DNA from: Pygmaiobacter massiliensis
Lineage (GTDB): Bacteria > Bacillota > Clostridia > Oscillospirales > Ruminococcaceae
Reading direction: 5' to 3'
Assembly (NCBI GenBank): GCA_022778585.1
Contig: JALFTI010000014.1
Coordinates: forward strand, 1-59,980
DNA length: 59,980 nucleotides
Below are positions 1 to 7,615 of the stretch, piece by piece. A program made the position numbers and the translations under genes. Position 1 is the stretch's first letter; each line of letters begins with the position of its first letter. The notes beneath the pieces are model-generated. The model was not told where the DNA came from. It saw nothing but the letters and a program-made list of their open reading frames with translations, and ran no database searches.

Positions 1-21
1 TACCAACTGAGCTACAGAGGC
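1..21 (-). tRNA. tRNA, 5' part only (cut by window edge)
   Basis: Read on the minus strand this is a tRNA acceptor strand GCCTCTG followed by TA and the D-arm start GCTCAGTTGG. The anticodon lies outside the window, so the amino acid cannot be assigned. It follows tRNA-Asp by 3 nt and is the last visible gene of the tRNA operon. Confidence 0.8.
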
Positions 22-24
22 ATA

Positions 25-101
25 TGGCGACCCGGATCAGGCTCGAACTGACGACCTCTAGCGTGACAGGCTAGCGTTCTAACCAACTGAACTACCGGGC
101 C
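25..101 (-). tRNA. tRNA-Asp (GTC)
   Basis: The minus strand folds as a full cloverleaf. Acceptor GGCCCGG pairs with CCGGGTC (one G-U), the T-loop is TTCGAGC, and the anticodon loop reads GTC between CCT and CGC arms. The 3' CCA is encoded. It is part of a four-gene tRNA operon. Confidence 0.95.
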
Positions 102-108
102 ATACCAT

Positions 109-184
109 TGGTGGGAACAACAGGGCTCGAACCTGTGACCCTCTGCTTGTAAGGCAGATGCTCTCCCAGCTGAGCTATGCTCCC
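109..184 (-). tRNA. tRNA-Val (TAC)
   Basis: The minus strand starts GGGAGCATAGCTCAG and ends with an encoded CCA. The anticodon arm CTGCC-TTACAAG-CAG presents TAC, which reads valine codons. The T-arm carries GGTTCGAGCC. It lies between tRNA-Gly and tRNA-Asp in the same transcription unit. Confidence 0.95.
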
Positions 185-258
185 TCATGTTAAGCATTTG
201 CTTAACCAAACACCGCAGGTGGTGCCAAGCCTAACGGCGTTTTGTTTGCCTTTCGGCA

Positions 259-334
259 TGGAGCGGTCTACGAGGCTCGAACTCGCTACCTCCACCTTGG
301 CAAGGTGGCGCTCTACCAGATGAGCTAAGACCGC
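259..334 (-). tRNA. tRNA-Gly (GCC)
   Basis: The minus strand starts GCGGTCTTAGCTCATC and ends in TCCA (CCA encoded). The anticodon stem CCACC/GGTGG frames GCC, which reads glycine GGC/GGT. It is the first gene of the tRNA operon, about 40 nt below a consensus promoter. Confidence 0.95.
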
Positions 335-379
335 ATCTCTTCGCCGCCGTGGTTTGTTACCCCGCAGGCGACGAATATT

Positions 380-408
380 ATTATATAGCGCAGAGTCTTA
401 TTTGTCAA
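380..408 (-). promoter_or_regulatory. Promoter of the tRNA operon
   Basis: Minus strand: TTGACA at 403-408, a 17-nt spacer and TATAAT at 380-385. Both hexamers match the housekeeping sigma consensus perfectly. Transcription would start near 373 and run into tRNA-Gly. Confidence 0.85.
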
Positions 409-427
409 CCTAAAATTTCAAAAAATT

Positions 428-742
428 TCAAACTTTTTCTTGTTCCTGTTCTGGCTGCCCACATACGCGTTCCAGCATGGTACGGTAACCCCCGCTTCCA
501 TACTGAATACACCGGTTTACCCGGCTGATGGTTGCAGTGCTGATTTCCACCCTTTGCTGAATGGTTTCATAGGTGCAGCCATCCAACAGCATACGGGCCG
601 CCTTCAGCCGCTGCGCCATGTCCCGCAATTCTTTTACCGTACACAGATCTTCAAAAAAAATCTCGCAGTCTTCCATGTTCTGCAGGGCCAAAACGGTTTT
701 AAATAGCTCTACCACTTCAGGGCTCTTCATCATAGGGTTCAC
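428..742 (-). CDS. yerC: TrpR-related YerC/YecD-family DNA-binding protein
   Basis: A 104-residue protein of the YerC/YecD family, small cytoplasmic helix-turn-helix proteins with the TrpR fold. Residues 30-90 carry the family pattern: DLCTVKELRDMAQRL, then a recognition region with TYETIQQ and ISTATISRVNRCI. The family's target is not well defined, and no tryptophan gene lies nearby. The start is a GTG at 742 behind GGAGGAG; an ATG four codons in is also possible. A consensus promoter sits at 802-831, so it is probably transcribed alone. The family call is firm; the ligand and target are unknown. Confidence 0.85.
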   Translation of the reverse strand: MNPMMKSPEVVELFKTVLALQNMEDCEIFFEDLCTVKELRDMAQRLKAARMLLDGCTYETIQQRVEISTATISRVNRCIQYGSGGYRTMLERVCGQPEQEQEKV

Positions 743-801
743 GGGTATACACTCTCCTCCCGATTCTTTCGCACTGCTGCACTTTAGTGTGTTATAGTTT
801 C

Positions 802-831
802 ATTATACGGGGCAGAACGCAAAAAAGTCAA
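802..831 (-). promoter_or_regulatory. Promoter of yerC
   Basis: Minus strand: TTGACT at 826-831, an 18-nt spacer and TATAAT at 802-807, about 60 nt upstream of the GTG start of yerC. Confidence 0.65.
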
Positions 832-872
832 GACATGCCGGTGAAATTCTAAAAAAACACAAAAGCCGTTAT

Positions 873-892
873 AAAAAGGATACCGCCTTTTT
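873..892 (-). terminator. Weak terminator after the FabG-like gene
   Basis: Minus strand: AAAAAGG, a 6-nt loop and CCTTTTT, about 115 nt past the stop of the upstream reductase gene. The stem has only two G-C pairs, so this is tentative. Confidence 0.35.
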
Positions 893-1008
893 CCAATAAA
901 GCTTTTATTGCAAACATGCGCCGCCCGCAAAGCCGCCCATATAAACACTGGCCATTTTTGTCATACCGAACATTCGGCCATTCATTGGCGTTCCTATTGC
1001 AGAGGCAT

Positions 1009-1743
1009 TCAAATAACCAGTCCACCGCTACACCCAATTACCTGGCCAGTAATAAAAGACGCCTCCTCCGACACCAAAAAATAGGCGGTCTTTGCCACCT
1101 CTTCCGGCATACCGCCTCTTCCCAGCGCAGTTTCCTCAAACAGGGCACTTTTGTCTTCCTGGCTTAGATGGGCATTCATATCCGACTCAATAAAGCCCGG
1201 CGCAATGCAGTTTACCCGCACTTTGCTGGGGCCCAGCTCCTTGGCCAGTGCTTTGGTCAGTCCAATTACAGCAGCCTTCGTGGCCGAATAGGCAACCTCA
1301 CAGGAAGCTCCCACCTGCCCCCACATGGACGAGGTATTCAAAATAACCCCCCTTTGCCGGCGCACCATATCCGGTATAACAGCCTGCGCACAATAAATGC
1401 TGCCGTCCAAATTCACCCCGCAAAGCTGTCTCCATTGCATCTGGGTCAGGTCCTGAAACAAGCCAACCTGGGCAACTCCCGCATTATTGATTAAAGCATC
1501 CAAAGGGCCAAATGTTTGCCGCGCCTGCTCCACCAGAGCAAAAGCCTGCTGCCGGTCTGCCACATCTGCCCGGAAACATGCCACCTGCATACCCTGCGCA
1601 CAAAGTTCTTCACACAGGGTGCGGGCCTTTTTTTCCGCTGTGTGATAACTGAACGCCACATTCCAGCCGCGCTGGGCAAAAAGCACAACCTCGGCTTTGC
1701 CGATTCCTCTGCTTCCCCCTGTAATTAGGATTGTTTCAGACAT
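1009..1743 (-). CDS. SDR-family oxidoreductase, FabG-like 3-oxoacyl-ACP reductase
   Basis: A 244-residue short-chain dehydrogenase/reductase of the classical FabG type, expected to reduce a 3-oxoacyl thioester or similar carbonyl with NAD(P)H. Visible motifs are the cofactor loop TGGSRGIG at residues 7-14, NNAG near 88, the catalytic Ser in NTSSMWG, and YSATKAA with the catalytic Tyr and Lys. The end, GCSGGLVI, is in the place of the family's GG-containing tail. The start at 1743 overlaps the stop of the upstream gene by 8 bp, pointing to translational coupling. No other fatty-acid synthesis gene is nearby, so the substrate may not be an acyl-ACP. Confidence 0.85.
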   Translation of the reverse strand: MSETILITGGSRGIGKAEVVLFAQRGWNVAFSYHTAEKKARTLCEELCAQGMQVACFRADVADRQQAFALVEQARQTFGPLDALINNAGVAQVGLFQDLTQMQWRQLCGVNLDGSIYCAQAVIPDMVRRQRGVILNTSSMWGQVGASCEVAYSATKAAVIGLTKALAKELGPSKVRVNCIAPGFIESDMNAHLSQEDKSALFEETALGRGGMPEEVAKTAYFLVSEEASFITGQVIGCSGGLVI

Positions 1744-2341
1744 GCTGCTGCCTCCCAATTTCTTCGTAAAGGGCCAATCCGCCTTCAAACGATGCTGCAA
1801 ACACCTTTTGTGCGGCTTTGGCCAGCGGCTGATACAGCTGCTTAAGACCAACCTGAGCCGGCAATATACAGCTAACCTGCCAAAATTCCTTTCCCAATTT
1901 GCGGCATACCGCATCGTCCTGCATTCTCATCATGCCGCACAGCTGACTGGCATACCGCACATCCTTCAAGGCCAGCTTCGAATACAGCCGCACCATCTGC
2001 TCCAGCTCTTCCTCCACTATGCGTTTTCCGGCTTCATCCAATCCACTGTATTGGTCCAAAAAAAGCAACTGCGCACCCTGGCGCAAAACCTTTTCCAGTT
2101 TTCGGCGCCCAAAAAAGGAACGGCTAGTCCGCTGGGCATACATTACTTCCATCCAAAACCGAATATAGGCGTCCACCCGCGGGCTTGCATAGCGGCACTG
2201 CCATATTTTTTGCCGCAGTTCATGCTCGGCATAATGCTCTGTATCCTGCTGCAATGCTTGCTCTAACATCTTTTGGCGCTGTGTTTGGTCGGTCTGCGCC
2301 GCATACTGCTGGCTCCAGCGGATATACTCTTCCTGGTTCAA
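1736..2341 (-). CDS. Hypothetical protein coupled to the FabG-like gene
   Basis: A 201-residue protein I do not recognise. It has no signal peptide or membrane segment and looks almost wholly helical, rich in Gln, Glu, Lys and Arg. Repeated patterns such as RQKMLEQALQQ near the N-terminus and RIVEEELEQMVRLY in the middle suggest a helical repeat or coiled-coil fold. The start is a TTG at 2341, nine nt after AAAGGAG. Its stop overlaps the start of the reductase gene by 8 bp, so the two are probably made together. It may be a lineage-specific partner of the reductase, but nothing in the sequence shows a function. Confidence 0.7.
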   Translation of the reverse strand: MNQEEYIRWSQQYAAQTDQTQRQKMLEQALQQDTEHYAEHELRQKIWQCRYASPRVDAYIRFWMEVMYAQRTSRSFFGRRKLEKVLRQGAQLLFLDQYSGLDEAGKRIVEEELEQMVRLYSKLALKDVRYASQLCGMMRMQDDAVCRKLGKEFWQVSCILPAQVGLKQLYQPLAKAAQKVFAASFEGGLALYEEIGRQQHV

Positions 2342-2604
2342 AGCCGTGTTCTCCTTTTATTATTTGTATTTATATATATTTATTTTATAGTTTGCCCTGC
2401 CCCAAAAGCGTCTTTCTTTTTTGCCCATTAGCTATTAAGCACGCCAATATCCGCCTTAGCTATAAAACAAAAAAACAAACGCCTAACCTGCTATCTGGTA
2501 TATTTTGCACAGTAAAACAGTTCTTTTTACCATTTTGCCAATTTTTATTTACCTTTTAAAGGCCAGAACAAACTTTTTGCCTCGCATACATTTTGCGAAC
2601 ATTT

Positions 2605-4221
2605 TTACAGGCAGGCAACGGTTCCATCAGCACGCGGTTCAGTACCTGCACAAAGGGTGCCATTTTCCATGCGCCAAATAATCTGTCCTCGCCCCATGCT
2701 GATTCTTTCGTTGACAATTTCAATTTCGTGGCCGCGCTCTGCCAGTGCCCGGCCCACCTGGTCCGGGACCTCCCGTTCCAGCTGAACCTTTTTGCCGCCC
2801 ACCCACTGGAAGCGAGGGGCATCCAGCGTTTCCTGGGGATTCATATGATAATCTACCGTATTCACAATTACCTGCAGGTGTCCCTGGGGCTGCATAAAAC
2901 CGCCCATTACGCCAAACGGACCAATGGGATTTCCATTTTTTGCCAAAAAACCAGGAATAATGGTGTGGTAGGAGCGTTTGCCTCCTTCCAGATAGTTGTC
3001 GCTGGCAGGATCCATGCTGAAATTCGCCCCCCGGTCCTGCAGCGCAATACCAGTGCCCGGCACTGCCACCAGGCTGCCCAGCAAGTGGTAATTGGACTGA
3101 ATCCAGGAAACCATATTTCCTTTGTCATCCGCCGTGCAGAAATATACGGTTCCGCCACAGGAGGGGTCACCCGCCTGCGGCGTCAGGGCTTCTTCGCCGA
3201 TCAGGCTTCTGCGCTGATTCAGATACTGCTCGCTCAGCAGATCCTGCACCCTCGTCTTCATACAGGCAGGGTCTGCCACATAGGTTCGGGTGTCTGCATA
3301 GGCCAGCTTCATACATTCTATCATTTGGTGGTAGGTGCGCTCGTCCTGCCGATCATCCAAAAGCGGCAGTTTTTCCAACAGCTTCAGTGCCATTAAAGCC
3401 GTTATACCATGCCCATTGGGGGGCAGTTCATAAACATCGTACCCTTTATAATTTGCCTCAATCGGCTGCACCCACTCCGGCTGGTAGTCCGCAAGATCTT
3501 CTTTTGCCAAAAATCCGCCGGTTTTTTGGCTGAACTCTACAATTTTTTCTGCCAAAGCCCCCCGATAAAGACTTTCGCAGCCCGTTTGGGCCAATTCTTC
3601 CAAGGTTCGGGCCAAAAGCGGGTTGCAAAACAGTTCACCTGCACGGTACCTCTCGCCTTTTTTGGTAAACAGCTCCCAGGCCGGGCCATACAAATCGGGA
3701 TTTGTATGGTACGCTGCATTCAGCCTGACCGTTTCGTTTTTCAGCTGGGCCGCAATGGTAACCGGTACAGCATACCCTTCCTTCGCATAGCGAACCGCCG
3801 GCGCAAACAACTGCTTTAACGGTTTGCTGCCAAACCGGCTATGTACTGCTGCCAGCATTCCCATTGCTCCGGGTACCGTTACGGGAAGCCACCCTTCCAA
3901 AGGCACCGCATCAAAGCCGGCCTTCCGTACCGCCTGGGCGTTGAGGGCGCGCGGCGCTTTGCCGCTGCCATTGATGGCATACAGCCGGCCGCCGGTCCAA
4001 ATTAGGGCAAAGCCGTCCGAACCAACCGCATTTCCTGTGGGCTCCAGCACCGGCAGTGCAGCCGACATAGCCACAGCCGCATCAATGGCACTGCCGCCGG
4101 CAGCCATAACATCCCGCCCAATCTGTGCAGCCAGCGGCGCACTGGAACAGGCCATGCCGCGGCGGGCAAACACCACATTGCGTCTGCTTTGGTAGCGGTA
4201 GGTATCGCAAGAAAACTGCAT
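2605..4221 (-). CDS. Gamma-glutamyltransferase / glutathione hydrolase-like protein (YwrD type)
   Basis: A 538-residue N-terminal-nucleophile hydrolase of the gamma-glutamyltranspeptidase family. Such enzymes cleave or transfer gamma-glutamyl groups from glutathione and related peptides after splitting themselves into two chains. The autoprocessing Thr is visible near residue 358 in CGGTVYF, followed by the family segment D-KGNMVSWIQSNY. GTGIALQDRGANF further on matches the small-subunit region. The N-terminus lacks a signal peptide and resembles the intracellular YwrD subgroup. The ATG at 4221 has AAAGGAG 8 nt upstream. It lies downstream of the amino-acid binding-protein gene, separated by a terminator, so it is probably transcribed separately. 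Confidence 0.88.
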   Translation of the reverse strand: MQFSCDTYRYQSRRNVVFARRGMACSSAPLAAQIGRDVMAAGGSAIDAAVAMSAALPVLEPTGNAVGSDGFALIWTGGRLYAINGSGKAPRALNAQAVRKAGFDAVPLEGWLPVTVPGAMGMLAAVHSRFGSKPLKQLFAPAVRYAKEGYAVPVTIAAQLKNETVRLNAAYHTNPDLYGPAWELFTKKGERYRAGELFCNPLLARTLEELAQTGCESLYRGALAEKIVEFSQKTGGFLAKEDLADYQPEWVQPIEANYKGYDVYELPPNGHGITALMALKLLEKLPLLDDRQDERTYHQMIECMKLAYADTRTYVADPACMKTRVQDLLSEQYLNQRRSLIGEEALTPQAGDPSCGGTVYFCTADDKGNMVSWIQSNYHLLGSLVAVPGTGIALQDRGANFSMDPASDNYLEGGKRSYHTIIPGFLAKNGNPIGPFGVMGGFMQPQGHLQVIVNTVDYHMNPQETLDAPRFQWVGGKKVQLEREVPDQVGRALAERGHEIEIVNERISMGRGQIIWRMENGTLCAGTEPRADGTVACL

Positions 4222-4344
4222 GTCAATCGCTCCTTTTCCCTTCCGGTTATACCGGCTGTCTTATACTCTGTTTTATTGTAACGGTTTTGCGTGTCATATG
4301 CAACGAACAGCTCTTGCTTTTCACCAATTCTTTAACCCCAATAC

Positions 4345-4377
4345 AAAATGCCGTGCGCTTAAAGCACACGGCATTTT
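4345..4377 (-). terminator. Terminator after the substrate-binding protein gene
   Basis: Arms AAAATGCCGTG and CACGGCATTTT flank a short inner stem. On the minus strand the 3' side runs into TTTTGT. It separates the binding-protein gene from the gamma-glutamyltransferase gene. Confidence 0.8.
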
Positions 4378-4410
4378 GCAAGGGCTTTCGGCCAGATCGG
4401 CGGGTACCTT

Positions 4411-5262
4411 TCAGCCACCCGCCACTTCAAAGTGATAACCAAACAATTCATCCAGCTTGCCGCTGTCCTGGGCTTGCTGCAAAACCTTGTTAATTTCTTC
4501 CAGCAAATCCTCCTGACCTTTGTTTACTGCCATCGAAACACCTTCATGGGTCAAAGGCTCTTCAATCTGCTTCAGCTTTTCGTTGCTCTGCGTAATTGCC
4601 TTTGCAGGTAGGTTATCAATAATGGCAGCGTCTGCTTTTCCGGAAGCCACCGCATCGGCCGCTTCAATGGGAGTATTGAAAGCCAAAATTTCGGCATCCG
4701 GCACATTTTCTTCCGCATAAATGTGGGCGGTGGTTCCCTCCTGCATGGCCAAGGTCAGCCCAGACAAATCTTCCAAACCCTGAATGGTATCATTCTCCAC
4801 CGGAACCACCAACTTCAGGTCGTTAGCACCATAGTTAATGGTAAAATCCACCTGGGTGGAGCGTTCTTCTGTAGCGGTCATGCCAGCCGCAATAAAATCT
4901 CCCTTTCCACTTTTAAGCGAATCGATCACCAGGGTAAAATTCATGTCAATTACTTCCAGTTCAACGTCCAGATCATCTGCAACCATCTGTGCTAGGTCAA
5001 TATCGACCCCTGCCGGCTCACCGTCATCCCCAATATATTCATAGGGCGGATACCCTGTGGCGGTCAGCATAGTCAGCACGCCTTTTTCCCGAATGGCGTC
5101 CAATGTGGGGGTTTCACTTGTGCTGTCAGCCGCTGATGCAGACTGGCTTGACTCTTCCTGCATTTCGGAAGAAGCCAAAGACGAACCAGATGTGGTGCCC
5201 GAGCAGCCAGCCAGAGAAAAGGCCAATGCCAAGGCCATTGCAAGCGCCAATACCTTTTTCAT
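4411..5262 (-). CDS. Amino-acid ABC transporter substrate-binding lipoprotein (arginine/polar amino acid type)
   Basis: A 283-residue extracytoplasmic solute-binding protein of family 3 (ArtJ/GlnH/HisJ fold). The N-terminus is a lipoprotein signal with lipobox LAGC around residue 19, followed by a Ser/Thr-rich linker. The mature part has the family start GVLTMLTATGYPPYEY, DIDLAQMVADDL and the hinge segment QEGTTAHIY. No permease or ATPase adjoins it. However, its promoter has the same design as the one driving the permease-ATPase genes at 31855-33244, with an ARG-box in the spacer. I infer that the three form one importer, most likely for arginine or a related compound. Confidence 0.9.
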   Translation of the reverse strand: MKKVLALAMALALAFSLAGCSGTTSGSSLASSEMQEESSQSASAADSTSETPTLDAIREKGVLTMLTATGYPPYEYIGDDGEPAGVDIDLAQMVADDLDVELEVIDMNFTLVIDSLKSGKGDFIAAGMTATEERSTQVDFTINYGANDLKLVVPVENDTIQGLEDLSGLTLAMQEGTTAHIYAEENVPDAEILAFNTPIEAADAVASGKADAAIIDNLPAKAITQSNEKLKQIEEPLTHEGVSMAVNKGQEDLLEEINKVLQQAQDSGKLDELFGYHFEVAGG

Positions 5263-5321
5263 AAAAATCTCCCCTGTTTTATTTTTTATAAATGCTTTTG
5301 TGAATAATTTGGTATGGGCCT

Positions 5322-5350
5322 ATTATAATTGCATTATTATTCATTGTCAA
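5322..5350 (-). promoter_or_regulatory. Promoter of the substrate-binding protein gene
   Basis: Minus strand: TTGACA at 5345-5350, a 17-nt spacer and TATAAT at 5322-5327, both perfect. The -10 element ends 59 nt before the start codon. The spacer is filled by an ARG-box, so bound ArgR/AhrC would block RNA polymerase. Confidence 0.85.
5328..5345 (-). promoter_or_regulatory. ARG-box (ArgR/AhrC operator) in the binding-protein promoter
   Basis: Minus strand AATGAATAATAATGCAAT matches the Bacillus AhrC consensus CATGAATAAAAATKCAAK at 16 of 18 positions. It fills the promoter spacer. The same arrangement occurs at 33310-33327. Confidence 0.75.
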
Positions 5351-5394
5351 TAACTTTTTTGAATATTTTTTAATTTATTTTCATCCCAAGATTC

Positions 5395-5412
5395 AGCTAA
5401 TATATATTCATT
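5395..5412 (-). promoter_or_regulatory. Possible weaker ARG-box between the divergent genes
   Basis: Minus strand AATGAATATATATTAGCT has one good half-site (TGAAT), an A/T centre and a second half with two mismatches. It lies between the two divergent promoters and directly upstream of the racemase -35 element. It could help ArgR/AhrC bridge the stronger boxes. Confidence 0.4.
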
Positions 5413-5417
5413 TATTC

Positions 5418-5446
5418 TTGACATACCTTGCATTTAATGCATAATA
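5418..5446 (+). promoter_or_regulatory. Promoter of the racemase-like gene
   Basis: TTGACA at 5418-5423, a 17-nt spacer and ATAATA at 5441-5446 preceded by TGC (extended -10). It points toward the gene starting at 5522 and leaves a leader of about 70 nt that contains an ARG-box. Confidence 0.7.
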
Positions 5447-5455
5447 ATACCAGTT

Positions 5456-5473
5456 CATGAATTCAAATTCATT
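5456..5473 (+). promoter_or_regulatory. ARG-box downstream of the racemase promoter
   Basis: CATGAATTCAAATTCATT holds the palindromic core TGAAT-4-ATTCA, which fits the consensus TGAATWWWWATTCA except for one C in the centre. It starts about 10 nt after the -10 element, a typical position for repression. Confidence 0.65.
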
Positions 5474-5521
5474 TTTGTCCGATCCTTTATTGTTTCAAAC
5501 ATCTTAATTTTATCAGTTTTA

Positions 5522-6667
5522 TTGCATGTGACATGGCATGAACAAACGAAGTTATTACAATCCGCAGTAATTGTGAATTTGAATAAATTTTCATCTAATT
5601 ACCATCAAATCTGCCGGCATCTGCCTCCATCAGTCGAGTGTATATCTGTATTAAAATACAACGCATATGGTGCTGGACTTCTTCCCGTAGCAAAGCTGCT
5701 ATATACGGAAGGTGCAAAAACGATCGCACTGGCACAAATATCAGAAGCAATTGCCCTGCGCAACGCTGGGCTTTATTCGCTGGATCTGCTGATCTTAGGC
5801 GGTGTTCCCCGTAATCTTTTCCCGTACGCTGTGCAATATCGAATTGGACTTTCCGTCTATCACCCTTCTACCGTACTGCAGCTGGAAAAACTTTGTGCCG
5901 AACAAAAGGTGCAAAATTTTCCCATCCACATCAAAATTGAAACCGGCCTGAACCGCACGGGAGTAAAAACCGGCGAGCAGCTTGAAAAAATAATAAAAGC
6001 ATTGCAAAGCTGTACGCACCTGACTGTGGCAGGTATTTTCAGTCATTTTTCCGAAGGCGAGCTGATAAACAGCCCGGTTTCACACCGGCAATACCAGTTA
6101 TTTTGCCAGGCTATAAAACAACTGGCCAATACGGGCATTCGGCCAAAACTGGTACATATTTGCAACAGCGGTGCCAGCGAATGGTATAAAGATGCTTTTC
6201 TAACGGCCGTTCGGGCAGGGCGCCGCCTTTATATGGATAATCAGCAAAACCCAGGTATTGGCGGGGCTATCGAGGAAGTATGCAGCTGGCGGGCCAGCGT
6301 AACACATCTGCACTGGGTGAATTGCGGCGAAGTAATCGGTTACGCAGGCGCCTGGCGCGCCCGGCGCCGCAGTCGTATCGCTATCATCTGCGTGGGGTAC
6401 GGAGATGGCCTTTACCCGCCCATGGCCGACCTGCATGCTCCTATTCTGGTGGGAGAAAACCGAGCTACTTTTCTTTCCAGCTGTATGGACCAAAGTTTTG
6501 TGGATGTAACAGATATTCCCTGTGAAGTAGGGCAGGAAGTTACCCTTTTTGGCGAAAGTTCCCATGGCAGCTGCCTACCTGCGCAGGAACTGGCCCAGCT
6601 GATTGGCAATGAAGGCGTTTTTTTCACTAGTCTGCTAACCGACCGGGTAGAAAGAGTTTACCTGTAA
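5522..6667 (+). CDS. Alanine racemase-family PLP enzyme, possibly arginine-responsive
   Basis: A 381-residue fold-type III PLP racemase. The PLP lysine is in VLKYNAYGAG (Lys45 from this start). The catalytic Tyr segment IGYAGAW, VGYGDG and the C-terminal-domain motif CMDQSFVDVT are all present, so it looks active and not a YggS-type PLP carrier. Where most alanine racemases have a short RPG-LYG motif, this one reads RAGRRLYMDNQQNPG. The start is uncertain: TTG at 5522 or GTG at 5528, neither with a clear SD sequence. It is divergent from an amino-acid binding-protein gene and has an ARG-box next to its promoter. The substrate could therefore be arginine or another basic amino acid instead of, or besides, alanine. 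Confidence 0.82.
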   Translation: MHVTWHEQTKLLQSAVIVNLNKFSSNYHQICRHLPPSVECISVLKYNAYGAGLLPVAKLLYTEGAKTIALAQISEAIALRNAGLYSLDLLILGGVPRNLFPYAVQYRIGLSVYHPSTVLQLEKLCAEQKVQNFPIHIKIETGLNRTGVKTGEQLEKIIKALQSCTHLTVAGIFSHFSEGELINSPVSHRQYQLFCQAIKQLANTGIRPKLVHICNSGASEWYKDAFLTAVRAGRRLYMDNQQNPGIGGAIEEVCSWRASVTHLHWVNCGEVIGYAGAWRARRRSRIAIICVGYGDGLYPPMADLHAPILVGENRATFLSSCMDQSFVDVTDIPCEVGQEVTLFGESSHGSCLPAQELAQLIGNEGVFFTSLLTDRVERVYL

Positions 6668-6749
6668 AGATGGTACTATTGGGTTATGGAAAACATGTGC
6701 TGAGCCTGTTTCGCATAATTTATCCGCAAAGCGGACATACTGTCACCAA

Positions 6750-6773
6750 AGCCGCTATGCGGCGGCTGTTTTT
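6750..6773 (+). terminator. Terminator after the racemase-like gene
   Basis: AGCCGC, a 6-nt loop and GCGGCT are followed by GTTTTTA. It lies about 80 nt past the racemase stop and just before the ferredoxin SD sequence, so some read-through may feed the ferredoxin gene. Confidence 0.55.
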
Positions 6774-6796
6774 ATCTTTTCAAAAGAGGTGAAAGC

Positions 6797-6985
6797 ATGA
6801 AGGTAAGTATTCAGGAAGGTTGCATCGGCTGCGGTCTTTGTGCCGGCAGCTGCCCTAAGGTTTTCCGAATGGGAGCGGACGGCACGGCCGAAGTTGTGGC
6901 TCCTGTACCGGATATCAAAGAGGACGATGTGTATATCGCCGCACAAAACTGCCCGGTCCAGGTCATTACCATAGAGGAAGAATAA
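6797..6985 (+). CDS. Small [4Fe-4S] ferredoxin
   Basis: A 62-residue soluble electron carrier of the monocluster ferredoxin type. Cysteines 9, 12 and 15 form CxxCxxC and Cys52 lies in NCPVQVI, the usual four ligands of one cluster. An extra Cys19 follows in the CP motif. The acidic C-terminus (TIEEE) and overall length fit the family. The ATG has GAGGTG 6 nt upstream. It is a single gene closed by its own terminator. Its redox partner cannot be told from the sequence. Confidence 0.92.
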   Translation: MKVSIQEGCIGCGLCAGSCPKVFRMGADGTAEVVAPVPDIKEDDVYIAAQNCPVQVITIEEE

Positions 6986-6993
6986 CAAGCATC

Positions 6994-7026
6994 ACCCCGG
7001 CTTTTATATTTTTTAAAGGCCGGGGT
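6994..7026 (+). terminator. Terminator after the ferredoxin gene
   Basis: ACCCCGGC and GCCGGGGT form the stem, with an A/T-rich inner stretch that can pair partly. The stem starts 9 nt past the stop codon. The T-run after it is weak. Confidence 0.65.
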
Positions 7027-7062
7027 ATCTTTCTGTCTTTCCTGCCTTTTTGTTTTACAAGC

Positions 7063-7091
7063 TTGTCGTTTTATGCAAGGTATGGTATACT
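7063..7091 (+). promoter_or_regulatory. Promoter of the TM2 protein gene
   Basis: TTGTCG at 7063-7068, a 17-nt spacer and TATACT at 7086-7091 with an upstream TGG (extended -10). It lies 40 nt before the start codon. Confidence 0.6.
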
Positions 7092-7129
7092 GTAGCATAA
7101 TATAAAAGAAAGGTGGCTTAGGGTCAGGT

Positions 7130-7585
7130 ATGTTCTGTCGAAATTGTGGTCAGGAATTTTCATCGGGAGAACCTGTCTGCCCTTACTGCGGTTCGCCTGG
7201 GGGGAAAGGCTCTCATTACTGCCCGCGCTGCTCTCATCCCACAGACTTAGGCAGTGTTTTCTGCTCCAATTGCGGCGCAACATTAAGCGGCAGCAAAACG
7301 CAGCAAGAGCACTCCTCCTCATTTTATCAAACATCTCAGCCTGCCCCTGGCCCTTATGCCCCCCAACCGAAAAGCAAATTGGCCGCAGTGCTGCTTGCTT
7401 TCTTTTTGGGTTCGCTGGGCATTCACAATTTTTATTTGGGCTACACTTCAAAGGCTTTATGGCAGCTGCTTTTGGGCATTTTATGCTGCGGCACCGTAAG
7501 CTGGTGTTGGGCTATCGTGGATGCTATTATGATTCTATGCGGTAATATCGACACGGACGGAGCCGGTATTCCGCTGGGCAATTAA
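7130..7585 (+). CDS. Zinc-ribbon TM2-domain membrane protein
   Basis: A 151-residue protein. The first 60 residues hold two double-cysteine zinc-ribbon units (CRNCGQ with CPYCGS, then CPRCS with CSNCGA). A short Ser/Gln/Pro linker follows, then a TM2 domain with two membrane helices joined by the family turn GIHNFYLGYTSKA. The second helix ends in WCWAIVDAIMIL. Proteins of this layout are common in Firmicutes and have no settled function. The zinc ribbons face the cytoplasm if the usual topology holds. It is followed directly by the RNase P RNA gene. Confidence 0.88.
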   Translation: MFCRNCGQEFSSGEPVCPYCGSPGGKGSHYCPRCSHPTDLGSVFCSNCGATLSGSKTQQEHSSSFYQTSQPAPGPYAPQPKSKLAAVLLAFFLGSLGIHNFYLGYTSKALWQLLLGILCCGTVSWCWAIVDAIMILCGNIDTDGAGIPLGN

Positions 7586-7615
7586 GCGCTTTTTGCTTAT
7601 ACAAAATATTGTAAA

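Noticed and set aside
849-1037. 62-codon minus-strand frame overlapping the end of the FabG-like gene
   Set aside because: Overlaps the real gene in another frame, no SD sequence, no recognisable domain.
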